A DNA stretch of 44,550 bases from Prevotella sp. (GTDB lineage Bacteria; Bacteroidota; Bacteroidia; Bacteroidales; Bacteroidaceae): the NCBI GenBank assembly GCA_017471245.1, contig JAFUVB010000024.1, forward strand, positions 1 through 44,550. The letters are read 5' to 3'. Shown in pieces: positions 25,274 to 33,646 of this stretch (positions within the stretch are counted from its first letter, which is position 1; every line of letters starts with the position of its first letter). Under the pieces are notes generated by a model. The model had not been told where the DNA came from. It ran no database searches and was given only the letters and a program-made list of their open reading frames with translations. The translations under genes were made by a program, and so were the position numbers.

Positions 25274-25314
25274 CCAAGGGCATAGGTTTTTTGAGCATGA
25301 ACCTATGCCCTTGG
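25274..25314. terminator. Perfect 15-bp hairpin after the peptidase gene
   Basis: CCAAGGGCATAGGTT (25274-25288) and AACCTATGCCCTTGG (25300-25314) are exact reverse complements around an 11-base loop. There is no long T run, so termination is only probable. The stem contains the ACCTATG/CATAGGT word of the 22-bp arrays, here as an inverted pair. Confidence 0.6.
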
Positions 25315-25478
25315 CGTATAAGGAGATGAACGCCCTTACAGCGATCAGCAATAAATGCCTGCCAAAAAACGAGTGCAGGGATGAAGAGAGAGAGGGCTGG
25401 CAGGTTGATTTACAATAATTAATAATGTGCGTGCGAAAAAAATAAGGGAAAATGTGCAAGACATTCGCGGAAGTTTTG

Positions 25479-25486
25479 TAATTTTG
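25479..25486 (+). promoter_or_regulatory. -7 box of the purH-mre cluster
   Basis: TAATTTTG, 31 bases before the ATG at 25518. -33 weak. Confidence 0.45.
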
Positions 25487-25517
25487 CAGTCCAATAGTAA
25501 AATGTACATTTTTCAAT

Positions 25518-26114
25518 ATGGCTGAAACAAAGAAAATAAAGACTGCCCTTGTGTCGGTATTCCACAAGGACGGTTTGGATGAATTACTCGCAAAACTGAA
25601 TGCCGAGGGTGTTAGATTCCTGTCTACCGGCGGTACGCAGAAGTTCATTGAGTCGCTTGGCTATGCCTGTCAGGCGGTGGAAGACGTGACCACCTATCCT
25701 TCGATTCTCGGCGGCAGGGTGAAGACATTGCATCCGAAGGTGTTCGGAGGCATCCTTGCGCGCCGCGACAACGAGGGCGACCAGGCTCAGATGGCGGAAT
25801 ATGCGATACCGGAGATTGATTTGGTGATTGTTGATCTGTATCCTTTCGAGCAGACTGTTGCCGATGTGTCGAGCAGCGAGCAGGATATCATCGAGAAGAT
25901 TGATATCGGCGGCATTTCGCTGATTCGCGCCGGAGCCAAGAATTTCAACGATGTGGTGATCGTTCCGAGCAAGGCCGAGTATGGCGTGCTGTTGGATATC
26001 TTGAACCGGCAGGGAGCGGAGACCACGATTGAGCAGCGCCGCATGCTGGCAGCAAGAGCCTTCGGTGTGAGCAGCCACTACGACACCGCCATTCACGGAT
26101 GGTTCGTGAAGTGA
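25518..26114 (+). CDS. purH: IMP cyclohydrolase, stand-alone N-terminal half of PurH
   Basis: 198 residues matching only the IMP cyclohydrolase (MGS-like) domain of bifunctional PurH: IKTALVSVFHKDGLDELLAKL, FLSTGGTQKFIE, ILGGRVKTLHPKVFGGILARR, VDLYPFEQTV, EKIDIGGISLIRAGAKNF. It closes the purine ring (FAICAR to IMP). The AICAR formyltransferase half of about 300 residues is absent, and mreB follows after 65 bases, so it has not simply been cut by a frameshift here. The formyltransferase must be supplied elsewhere. The end ARAFGVSSHYDTAIHGWFVK corresponds to the domain boundary of bifunctional enzymes. Confidence 0.9.
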   Translation: MAETKKIKTALVSVFHKDGLDELLAKLNAEGVRFLSTGGTQKFIESLGYACQAVEDVTTYPSILGGRVKTLHPKVFGGILARRDNEGDQAQMAEYAIPEIDLVIVDLYPFEQTVADVSSSEQDIIEKIDIGGISLIRAGAKNFNDVVIVPSKAEYGVLLDILNRQGAETTIEQRRMLAARAFGVSSHYDTAIHGWFVK

Positions 26115-26179
26115 GTCGCGAGCACAGTTTCCATCATCAGATTTCAAACGAATTATCAGTAAAGTAACAAACAAACAAT

Positions 26180-27202
26180 ATGGGATTTTTTTCATTTATC
26201 CAAGAGATTGCAATGGATCTTGGAACCGCCAACACCATTATCATCAGCGATGATAAGATTGTGGTGGACGAGCCTTCAGTGGTAGCTCTCGACCGCCGCA
26301 CCGACAAGATGATTGCAGTGGGCGGCAAAGCCAAGATGATGTATGAGAAGGAGCATCCGGGAATCCGCACCATCCGCCCGCTGCGCGACGGTGTGATTGC
26401 CGACTTCACTGCCTGCGAGCAGATGATGCGCGGACTTATCAAGATGGTGCACAGCAGCAGCCGTCTGTTCTCGCCGTCGCTCCGCATGGTGATTGGCGTG
26501 CCTTCGGGAAGCACCGAGGTGGAACTGCGCGCCGTGCGCGACAGTGCCGAGCATGCCGACGGTCGTGATGTCTATCTGATTTTCGAGCCGATGGCAGCCG
26601 CTATCGGTATCGGGCTCGATGTGGAGGCACCCGAAGGCAACATGATTGTAGACATCGGTGGCGGTACCACCGAGATTGCCGTGATCTCGTTGGGCGGTAT
26701 CGTAGCCAATACCAGCATCAAGGTGGCAGGCGATGACCTTACATCAGATATTCAGGAATATATGAGTCGCCAGCATAACGTGAGGGTGAGCGAGCGCATG
26801 GCAGAGCGCATCAAGATAAACGTGGGTTCAGCACTCACCGATCTCGGCGAAGAGGGACCGGAAGACTATGTGGTGCGCGGTCCGAACCGTATCACCGCAC
26901 TGCCCATGGAGGTGCCTGTGTGCTATCAGGAGATTGCACATTGTCTTGACAAGACCATCGCCCGTATCGAGACTGCCGTGCTCAACGCCTTGGAGAGCAC
27001 GCCGCCAGAACTTTATGCCGACATCGTGACCCACGGTATCTACCTGACCGGCGGCGGTGCGCTGCTTCGCGGTCTCGACAAGCGTCTCACCGACAAGATC
27101 AATATTCCGTTCATTGTGGCTGAAGACCCACTGCACTGTGTTGCCAAAGGTGCCGGCATTGCCCTGAAGAATGTTGACCGTTTCTCGTTCCTGATGCGAT
27201 AG
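26180..27202 (+). CDS. mreB: Rod-shape determining protein MreB
   Basis: 340 residues, bacterial actin that guides the elongasome. Actin-fold motifs are present: DLGTANTIIISDDKIVVDEPSVVAL (phosphate 1), IRPLRDGVIADF, GVPSGSTEVELRAVRDSAEHA, NMIVDIGGGTTEIAVISLGGIV (phosphate 2) and YLTGGGALLRGLDKRL (adenosine). The N-terminus MGFFSFIQEIAMDLG has the amphipathic membrane helix seen in MreB. It is the first of five elongation genes, spaced 14 bases from mreC. Confidence 0.98.
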   Translation: MGFFSFIQEIAMDLGTANTIIISDDKIVVDEPSVVALDRRTDKMIAVGGKAKMMYEKEHPGIRTIRPLRDGVIADFTACEQMMRGLIKMVHSSSRLFSPSLRMVIGVPSGSTEVELRAVRDSAEHADGRDVYLIFEPMAAAIGIGLDVEAPEGNMIVDIGGGTTEIAVISLGGIVANTSIKVAGDDLTSDIQEYMSRQHNVRVSERMAERIKINVGSALTDLGEEGPEDYVVRGPNRITALPMEVPVCYQEIAHCLDKTIARIETAVLNALESTPPELYADIVTHGIYLTGGGALLRGLDKRLTDKINIPFIVAEDPLHCVAKGAGIALKNVDRFSFLMR

Positions 27203-27216
27203 GGTAGCGAAGGCGC

Positions 27217-28080
27217 ATGCGTAACCTGCTGGCTTTCTTAGTGAAGTACAATCACTGGTTCCTCTTCGTTCTGTTGGAGGTGATCAGTATGGTGCTGTTG
27301 TTCCGATACAACAGCTATCAGAGCAGTGTGTATTTCTCATCTGCCAATGTGGTGACAGGAAAGCTGTATGAGTGGAATTCGGAGGTGGAAAACTTCTTCA
27401 GCCTCACGAAGATCAACGGGCAGCTTACGCAGCGCAATCTCTATCTGGAGCGCCAAGTGAATGAACTGGCGGCGAAGGTGACCGAACTGACTCACGACTC
27501 TTCGTATCTTTTCCACGACCAGTTGCGCCTGCTCGATGACTACAAGCTGGTGCCTGCAAAGGTGATTGCCAACTCCATCGACCGCAAGGATAACCTGATC
27601 ACGATTGACAAGGGAAGCGAAGATGGCATCCGAACCGACATGGGCGTGGCTTGCGGCAACGGACTGGTGGGCGTAGTCTATATGGTGTCGCCTCACTACA
27701 GCGTGGTGATTCCCGTGCTGAACTCCCATTCCAATGTGAGCGTGAAGATACAGAAGCGAGGCTATTTCGGCTATCTTCACTGGACAGGTGGGCGCAGCGA
27801 CCTTGCCTATGTGGATGATATACCGCGCCATGCGCATTTCCGCATCGGCGACAAGATAGTAACCAGCGGATTCTCTTCGATATTTCCAGAGGGAATCATG
27901 GTGGGAAAAGTCCTCCATGTGTTTAATTCCTCCGACGGTTTGTCATATCGCGTGCAGGTGCATCTGTCAACAGATTTCAGCAATTTGCGCGATGTGTGCG
28001 TCATCGACAACAGCAAGATGCAGGAAAAAGTGCAGATCATGCGTGCCGCCCAGGATTCCATCAAGCCGCATGGTCGCTAA
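27217..28080 (+). CDS. mreC: Rod-shape determining protein MreC
   Basis: 287 residues: a single N-terminal membrane helix (about 12-30), a coiled coil (about 60-105) and two beta domains (about 110-275), with VIANSIDRKDNLITIDKGSEDGIRTDMGVACGNGLVG and VTSGFSSIFPEGIMVGKVL typical of MreC. It links MreB in the cytoplasm to the penicillin-binding protein in the periplasm. Placed between mreB and mreD as in most rods. Confidence 0.95.
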   Translation: MRNLLAFLVKYNHWFLFVLLEVISMVLLFRYNSYQSSVYFSSANVVTGKLYEWNSEVENFFSLTKINGQLTQRNLYLERQVNELAAKVTELTHDSSYLFHDQLRLLDDYKLVPAKVIANSIDRKDNLITIDKGSEDGIRTDMGVACGNGLVGVVYMVSPHYSVVIPVLNSHSNVSVKIQKRGYFGYLHWTGGRSDLAYVDDIPRHAHFRIGDKIVTSGFSSIFPEGIMVGKVLHVFNSSDGLSYRVQVHLSTDFSNLRDVCVIDNSKMQEKVQIMRAAQDSIKPHGR

Positions 28081-28121
28081 AAGATGTGTAGAAAAAGAGT
28101 GATAACGAATAAGCGACAGGC

Positions 28122-28643
28122 ATGAATGCAGGTTTTTTCAGACGGCTCGGGGCGTTTGCCCTGTTGTTTGTGGTGCAGATGCTGGTGTTGAACAACATCC
28201 ATCTGTTCGGCTGCGCCACGCCGTTGCTCTATGTTATGTTCGTGCTGTCGTTCAACCGCAACTATCCCAAGTGGGCGATATTGCTGTGGTGCTTCGCACT
28301 CGGGCTGTGCGTGGACATATCGTCCAACACTCCGGGAGTGGCAGCCGCCTCAATGACTCTGATAGGTGTGCTGCAGCCATATATCCTTATTCCATTCATT
28401 CCTCGCGACAGCGCAGATGATTTCCAGCCCACCATACGCACGCTGGGCTTGCTGAAATTTATCTATTATACCATCATCTGCGTGCTGATTTATTGCCTGT
28501 GTTTCTTCTCGCTCGAGGTGTTCCACTTCTTCAACTGGCAGCAATGGCTGCTGAACGTTGCGGGCAGCTGGGTGCTGACCGTGCTGCTTATTGTTGTAAT
28601 CGAGAATGTGATAAGAAATGAAAGGCGAGAACAACAATCTTGA
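28122..28643 (+). CDS. mreD: Rod-shape determining protein MreD
   Basis: 173 residues, almost entirely hydrophobic, with about five or six membrane helices (LFVVQMLVLNNIHLFG, ILLWCFALGLCVDI, FIYYTIICVLIYCLCFF, WVLTVLLIVVIENVI). Identity rests mainly on position between mreC and mrdA plus helix pattern, as MreD is poorly conserved. The end overlaps mrdA by 26 bases, implying coupled translation. Confidence 0.9.
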   Translation: MNAGFFRRLGAFALLFVVQMLVLNNIHLFGCATPLLYVMFVLSFNRNYPKWAILLWCFALGLCVDISSNTPGVAAASMTLIGVLQPYILIPFIPRDSADDFQPTIRTLGLLKFIYYTIICVLIYCLCFFSLEVFHFFNWQQWLLNVAGSWVLTVLLIVVIENVIRNERREQQS

Positions 28644-30477
28644 AAACAGAAAGTATGTCATCGGAGGGGTCGCTATTGTCATTATAGTGATCTATCTGAT
28701 CCGTCTGTTCACCCTGCAGATTCTCAGCGACGACTATAAAAAGAATGCCGACAGTAACGCCTTTCTCAAGAAAGTGGAGTTTCCTGCCCGCGGCGTCATA
28801 CGCGACCGCAACAACGAACTGCTGGTATACAACCAGCATGCATACGATATCATGGTGGTGATGAACGAGGCAAGCGGGCGGCTCGACACCATGGAGTTCT
28901 GTAATGCCATCGGTATTACGAAGGATGAGTTCATCAAGCGCATGGACGACATCAAAGACCGATCGAAGAATCCAGGCTATTCGCGGTTCACGCAGCAGCT
29001 GTTCATCAGCCAGCTGTCGGAGTCTGACTTCAGCATCTTCCAGGAGAAGATGTACCGTTTCCCCGGTTTCTATGTGCAGCGTCGCAGCCTGCGACAGTAT
29101 GTCTATCCCTATGCCGCCCACGTGTTGGGTGATGTGGCGGAGGTGTCGCCCTCTGACATTGAAGATGATGACTACTATCAGCCCGGCGATTATATCGGCA
29201 AGCTGGGCGTGGAGCGTTCCTATGAAAAGGAACTGCGTGGCGAGAAGGGCGTACAGATTATGTTGCGCGATGCTCACGGGCGGGTGCAGGGCAGCTATCA
29301 GAACGGAGCCCTCGACCGTAAGCCCGTTGCAGGCAAGGATCTCACGCTGAGCATCGACGTGAAACTACAGGCACTGGGCGAGCGGCTGCTGCAAGGGAAG
29401 ATCGGGAGTATCGTTGCCATTGAGCCATCCACGGGTGAGGTGCTGTGCATGGTATCATCGCCTACGTATGATCCGCGCCTGATGATCGGCAGACAGCGCG
29501 GAAAGATGCACCGCATGCTGCAGAAAGACCAGTGGAAACCGCTGCTTAACCGTTCTATCATGGGTCAGTATCCGCCGGGTTCCACGTTCAAGACATCGCA
29601 GGGACTGACCTATATGACTGAAGGTATTATCAGTCCAACGCAAACAGCCTTCCCCTGTCACCGCGGATTCTATCATCGCGGACTGCATGTGGGATGCCAC
29701 GGTCACGCTTCTCCGCTGTCGCTCGTTCCTGCCATCAGCACATCGTGCAACGGCTATTTCTGTTGGGGTCTCTATTATATGATGTCGAACAGGAAGAAAT
29801 ACAAGACCGTGCAGGATGCCATGAACACGTGGCGCGACTATATGGTGAGCATGGGGTTCGGATATAAGTTGGGCGTAGACCTTCCCGGCGAGAAGCGCGG
29901 ACTGATTCCTAATGCCGAGTTCTATGACAATGCCTACAAGGGTTCGTGGAACGGACTTACCATTATCAGTATCTCCATCGGGCAGGGTGAGGTGAACCTC
30001 ACGCCGTTGCAGATTGCCAATCTTGGAGCGACCATAGCCAACCGCGGCTATTACTATACACCTCACGTGGTGAGGAAGGTGCAGGGAGAACCCTTGCGGA
30101 AAGAGTTCACAGAGCGCCACTATACAAAAGCCAACCGCCGGGCTTACGACTATGTGGTGCAGGGAATGCGAGCCTCGGTGCTTGGCGGTACGTGTAAGCA
30201 CCTGAACCGTGGCGACATTATTATCTGCGGAAAGACAGGTACGGCACAGAACCGCGGACAAGACCACTCCGTATTCATGGGTTTTGCGCCGATGGACAAT
30301 CCGAAAATTGCCATTGCCGTGTATGTGGAGAACGGTGGTTTCGGTGCCGACTACGGTGTGCCTATCGGCGGGTTGATGATTGAACAGTATATTCACGGGA
30401 AGCTGTCGGCTGCTTCAGAGAAGCGGGCGTCCGACTTCCAGCACAGAAGAATCGCTTATGGTAAGGCAAACAGATAG
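28618..30477 (+). CDS. mrdA: Penicillin-binding protein 2 (peptidoglycan transpeptidase)
   Basis: 619 residues. One N-terminal membrane helix (VIGGVAIVIIVIYLIRLF) and a dimerisation domain (FPARGVIRDRNNELLVYN) precede the transpeptidase domain. Active-site motifs are complete: SxxK in YPPGSTFKTSQG, SxN in ISTSCNGYF and KTG in IICGKTGTAQNRG. It cross-links new wall during elongation, with RodA as the glycan polymerase. It overlaps both mreD (26 bases) and rodA (20 bases), so the last three genes are translated as a unit. Confidence 0.97.
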   Translation: MKGENNNLENRKYVIGGVAIVIIVIYLIRLFTLQILSDDYKKNADSNAFLKKVEFPARGVIRDRNNELLVYNQHAYDIMVVMNEASGRLDTMEFCNAIGITKDEFIKRMDDIKDRSKNPGYSRFTQQLFISQLSESDFSIFQEKMYRFPGFYVQRRSLRQYVYPYAAHVLGDVAEVSPSDIEDDDYYQPGDYIGKLGVERSYEKELRGEKGVQIMLRDAHGRVQGSYQNGALDRKPVAGKDLTLSIDVKLQALGERLLQGKIGSIVAIEPSTGEVLCMVSSPTYDPRLMIGRQRGKMHRMLQKDQWKPLLNRSIMGQYPPGSTFKTSQGLTYMTEGIISPTQTAFPCHRGFYHRGLHVGCHGHASPLSLVPAISTSCNGYFCWGLYYMMSNRKKYKTVQDAMNTWRDYMVSMGFGYKLGVDLPGEKRGLIPNAEFYDNAYKGSWNGLTIISISIGQGEVNLTPLQIANLGATIANRGYYYTPHVVRKVQGEPLRKEFTERHYTKANRRAYDYVVQGMRASVLGGTCKHLNRGDIIICGKTGTAQNRGQDHSVFMGFAPMDNPKIAIAVYVENGGFGADYGVPIGGLMIEQYIHGKLSAASEKRASDFQHRRIAYGKANR

Positions 30478-31930
30478 GCAGTCAAATAATGTGTTGCGTT
30501 CACTCGACTGGTGGACCATCATCATCTATATTGCCCTCCTGGCTTTCGGGTGGGTGAGTGTCTGCGGTGCCAGCTATACCTATGGTGATACCGATATATT
30601 CAGCCTTGACACGCGTTCCGGCATGCAGATCGTGTGGATCGGCACGTCGATCGTCCTGGGTTTTGTCTTGCTGATGCTCGACGACCGCTTCTATGACTAT
30701 TTCTCCTATTTCCTCTATGGGGCGCTGGTATTATTGTTGATAGCCACCATCTTCAATCCGCATGAAATCAAAGGCTCGCGTTCCTGGTTAGTGCTGGGAC
30801 CGTTGAGGCTGCAACCGGCGGAGTTTGCGAAGTTCGCCACCGCCCTTGCCATCTCGAAACTGATGAGCACCTATGGCTTTTCCATACACAACTGGAAGCA
30901 CTTTGCGGCAGCATGCGGCGTGATATTCCTGCCGATGCTGTGTATCGTGATGCAGAAAGAAACGGGTTCCGCGCTTGTCTATTTGTCGTTCTTCCTGATG
31001 TTCTACCGCGAAGGCATGCCTGGCAGCATCCTGTTCACGGCAGTTGCCATGGTGATTTATTTCGTCGTGGGTATTCGTTTTGAGGAGGTAATGCTGTGGG
31101 AAACGCCCACGTCGATCGGTAAGTTCGTTGTGTTGCTGCTCATTCAGGTGTTTTCTGCATCAATGGTGTATATCTATTGTCGCGAAAAAAAAGCCACTTT
31201 CCGCATCCTCCTTGTGTCGGTGGGTGTCACGATAGCGGCTTTGCTCTTGTCGAAATACGTCTATTCTTTCGATGTGGTTTGGGTGCAGATAGCCATCACA
31301 GCCATCTTGATAGGGTATCTTGTCTACCAAGGTCTCAGTTCGAGAATCCGCAATTATTATTTCATTGCCCTGTTTGCGCTCGGTTCGGTGGTGTTTTTCA
31401 ATCTTGCCGACTATGTGTTGAACGACGTGATGCAGTCGCATCAGCGTGTGAGAATCAATGTGTTGCTGGGATTAGAGGAAGACTTGAAGGGTGCCGGATA
31501 TAATGTTCACCAGAGTGAGATAGCAATAGGTTCGGGCGGACTGGAAGGAAAGGGGTTCCTGAATGGTACGCAGACAAAACTGAAGTATGTTCCCGAGCAG
31601 GATACCGACTTCATATTCTGCACGGTGGGAGAGGAAGAAGGCTTCTTAGGATGTGCCGTCGTGCTCTTTTTGTTCTTGGCATTGATTCTCAGGCTCATCA
31701 AGATGGCTGAGCGGCAACCGTTCAAGTTCGGCCGTGTATATGGCTATTGCGTGCTGAGCATATTCCTTTTTCACGTGTTCATCAATGTGGGCATGGTGCT
31801 TGGTCTCACGCCTGTCATTGGCATACCGTTGCCATTCTTTAGCTATGGCGGTTCTTCGTTGTGGGGATTCACCTTCCTGCTGTTCATATTCTTGCGCATT
31901 GATGCCGGCAGGAACCTGATCAGGAGTTGA
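30458..31930 (+). CDS. rodA: Rod-shape determining protein RodA (SEDS glycosyltransferase)
   Basis: 490 residues from the ATG at 30458, inside the mrdA end; an in-frame upstream ATG at 30380 is antisense-like reading of mrdA and is not used. It is a polytopic SEDS protein with GSRSWLVLGPLRLQPAEFAK, the long loop EIAIGSGGLEGKGFLNGTQ, PEQDTDFIFCTVGEEEGFLG and the C-terminal GIPLPFFSYGGSS. The middle (about 190-320) is longer than in E. coli RodA (about 370 residues), with extra membrane segments, as known for Bacteroidetes RodA. It ends three bases from the convergent gldH stop. Confidence 0.96.
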   Translation: MVRQTDRQSNNVLRSLDWWTIIIYIALLAFGWVSVCGASYTYGDTDIFSLDTRSGMQIVWIGTSIVLGFVLLMLDDRFYDYFSYFLYGALVLLLIATIFNPHEIKGSRSWLVLGPLRLQPAEFAKFATALAISKLMSTYGFSIHNWKHFAAACGVIFLPMLCIVMQKETGSALVYLSFFLMFYREGMPGSILFTAVAMVIYFVVGIRFEEVMLWETPTSIGKFVVLLLIQVFSASMVYIYCREKKATFRILLVSVGVTIAALLLSKYVYSFDVVWVQIAITAILIGYLVYQGLSSRIRNYYFIALFALGSVVFFNLADYVLNDVMQSHQRVRINVLLGLEEDLKGAGYNVHQSEIAIGSGGLEGKGFLNGTQTKLKYVPEQDTDFIFCTVGEEEGFLGCAVVLFLFLALILRLIKMAERQPFKFGRVYGYCVLSIFLFHVFINVGMVLGLTPVIGIPLPFFSYGGSSLWGFTFLLFIFLRIDAGRNLIRS

Positions 31931-31933
31931 TAA

Positions 31934-32410
31934 TCATTCAAAAAGCTTGAATCCTACGTCGGAAATGCCGGGCAGCATTTCCCTCTTCATGGCATGCTGG
32001 ATGCTGATCTGTATGGAGTCGCCGCGCCTCAGATCGATGTCTTTCAATGGGAAATCATATTGATAGCAGCTCACTCCGTTGCTTGTCCGGTAGCCTCTCT
32101 CATCAGAGAACTGGCATTTGATGGTGTCAGTCTTTGACCTTTTCCCTGGGAAAATATCCTGCTTGATGACAAGAGTGATACTGGTGAAAGGATAGGCACT
32201 GTTGATTCTTAAGCCTACAGACTCCCGATAGCGACCGGGTTCTTTCAGTGGCGGAATGCTATACGACAGTGTGTCGTTCTTCTCCCATCCGGTGATTATT
32301 GTGTGATGATAGGAATGGAACACAGTTTTGTTATCACACGAAACCACAGCAGCTGCTCCGGCAGAAGCAGCTACTATTATAAATAAGGTGTAGATGTACT
32401 GTCTGATCAT
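31934..32410 (-). CDS. gldH: Gliding motility lipoprotein GldH
   Basis: 158 residues. The signal peptide ends at VVSC; the mature part has YHHTIITGWEKNDTLSYSIPPL, YPFTSITLVIKQD and the C-terminal RGDSIQISIQHAMKREMLPGISDVGFKL typical of GldH. In Flavobacterium it is needed for gliding; in Bacteroidales it persists without gliding, possibly in envelope assembly tied to T9SS. It starts inside the ricT stop (ATGA), the same gldH-PSP1 pairing seen across Bacteroidetes. Confidence 0.9.
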   Translation of the reverse strand: MIRQYIYTLFIIVAASAGAAAVVSCDNKTVFHSYHHTIITGWEKNDTLSYSIPPLKEPGRYRESVGLRINSAYPFTSITLVIKQDIFPGKRSKTDTIKCQFSDERGYRTSNGVSCYQYDFPLKDIDLRRGDSIQISIQHAMKREMLPGISDVGFKLFE

Positions 32411-33597
32411 TCTCCTCTTTGCTGGTTGCGTTGAGGTCTGCCTTCCCTGCGTGGCTGATTGTCGCGGGGTCTTGCTTCCTGTTGCGGTTTGGGTGCCCTG
32501 TTCTTGGGCTTTCTCTTCTTCTTGTTCTTGTCGAAGCGTGTGATGCTTTCACCGGCAAGCAGGTCGATGGAGTGGTTCTGCTGTTTCTGTGAGTTGTCGT
32601 CGGTCAGCGATAAAGGCTTTTCGCCATTTTTGTTCATCTCTATGATCTGAATTGCGCGGCGTGCCGTGATGGTCTCAAGGTTGGCTGCTACATTCTTGTC
32701 GGTGGAATAGGTCACCATGCCGGCAAGGATGTCCGTCTTGAAAACGTAGTAGTCGGCATCTTGTGTCTGCAGTACAATCTCCTTGCTTGGCATTTTTCGG
32801 CTGGCTTCGATATAGTCGTCTACCTCATAGTTGAGGCAACATTTCAGCTTGGCGCACATGCCTGCCAGTTTCTGAGGATTCAGCGAGATGTCTTGGAAGC
32901 GTGCTGCGTTGGTGCTTACACTGACAAAATTCTTCATCCATGTGGCGCAGCAGAGCTCCCTTCCGCAAGGTCCGGTTCCTCCGATGCGCCCTGCCTCCTG
33001 GCGTGCGCCTATCTGTTTCATCTCGATTCTTACGTGGAAAGTGGCAGCAAGGTCTTTGATGAGCTGGCGGAAGTCAACGCGTTCATCAGCGATATAATAG
33101 AAAATGGCTTTGTTGCCGTCGCCCTGATACTCCACATCACCTATCTTCATGTCTAAGCCGAGATTCTTCGCTATCTGTCGGCTTTGGATCATCGTATCAT
33201 GTTCCCTGCTTTTGGCTTCGTAATACTTGTCCATATCAGCTTGCTTGGCAATGCGATAGATGCGCTTGATATCGTCGGCACTCTTCAGGTTCGCTTTCTT
33301 CAGTTGCAGTTTTACAAGCCTTCCTGTGAGCGTCACAACACCGATGTCGTGGCCGGGGCTTGCTTCCACGGCTACCACGTCACCTTTTTTCAGGTCAAGG
33401 TTGTTCACATTGTGATAGTAACCTTTGCGAGTGTTCTTGAATTGTACTTCCACCAGGTCTGTACTCTCAGCATTTCCGGGTACGTCTGCCAGCCAGTCAT
33501 AGGTGTTCAGCTGGCGGTCTTGCCTTCCGCATGCGCATTTGCAGAGACCTCTGTCACAACCAGTGTTTGCTTTATATTTCAGATTCTTATAGTCCAT
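32407..33597 (-). CDS. ricT: PSP1 domain protein, RicT/YaaT-like
   Basis: 396 residues. The PSP1 core (about 45-290) has EVQFKNTRKGYY, GDVVAVEASPGHDIG, GRIGGTGPCGRELCCATWM and MCAKLKCCLNYEVDDY. An N-terminal cysteine cluster (CDRGLCKCACG) joins the CGRELCC and KLKCCLNYE cysteines, which in Bacillus RicT help carry an Fe-S cluster. The last 60 residues are a basic, low-complexity tail (KNKKKRKPKNRAPKP, RREGRPQRNQQRGE) that could bind RNA. Lies between holB and gldH. Confidence 0.88.
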   Translation of the reverse strand: MDYKNLKYKANTGCDRGLCKCACGRQDRQLNTYDWLADVPGNAESTDLVEVQFKNTRKGYYHNVNNLDLKKGDVVAVEASPGHDIGVVTLTGRLVKLQLKKANLKSADDIKRIYRIAKQADMDKYYEAKSREHDTMIQSRQIAKNLGLDMKIGDVEYQGDGNKAIFYYIADERVDFRQLIKDLAATFHVRIEMKQIGARQEAGRIGGTGPCGRELCCATWMKNFVSVSTNAARFQDISLNPQKLAGMCAKLKCCLNYEVDDYIEASRKMPSKEIVLQTQDADYYVFKTDILAGMVTYSTDKNVAANLETITARRAIQIIEMNKNGEKPLSLTDDNSQKQQNHSIDLLAGESITRFDKNKKKRKPKNRAPKPQQEARPRDNQPRREGRPQRNQQRGE

Positions 33598-33646
33598 TTT
33601 TCAAATATGGTTTTCGCTTATCTTGTTGATGATTTTTCTTTCTTTC

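Noticed and set aside
30380-30457. In-frame N-terminal extension of RodA
   Set aside because: It reads mrdA in another frame; RodA homologues begin near the ATG at 30458.
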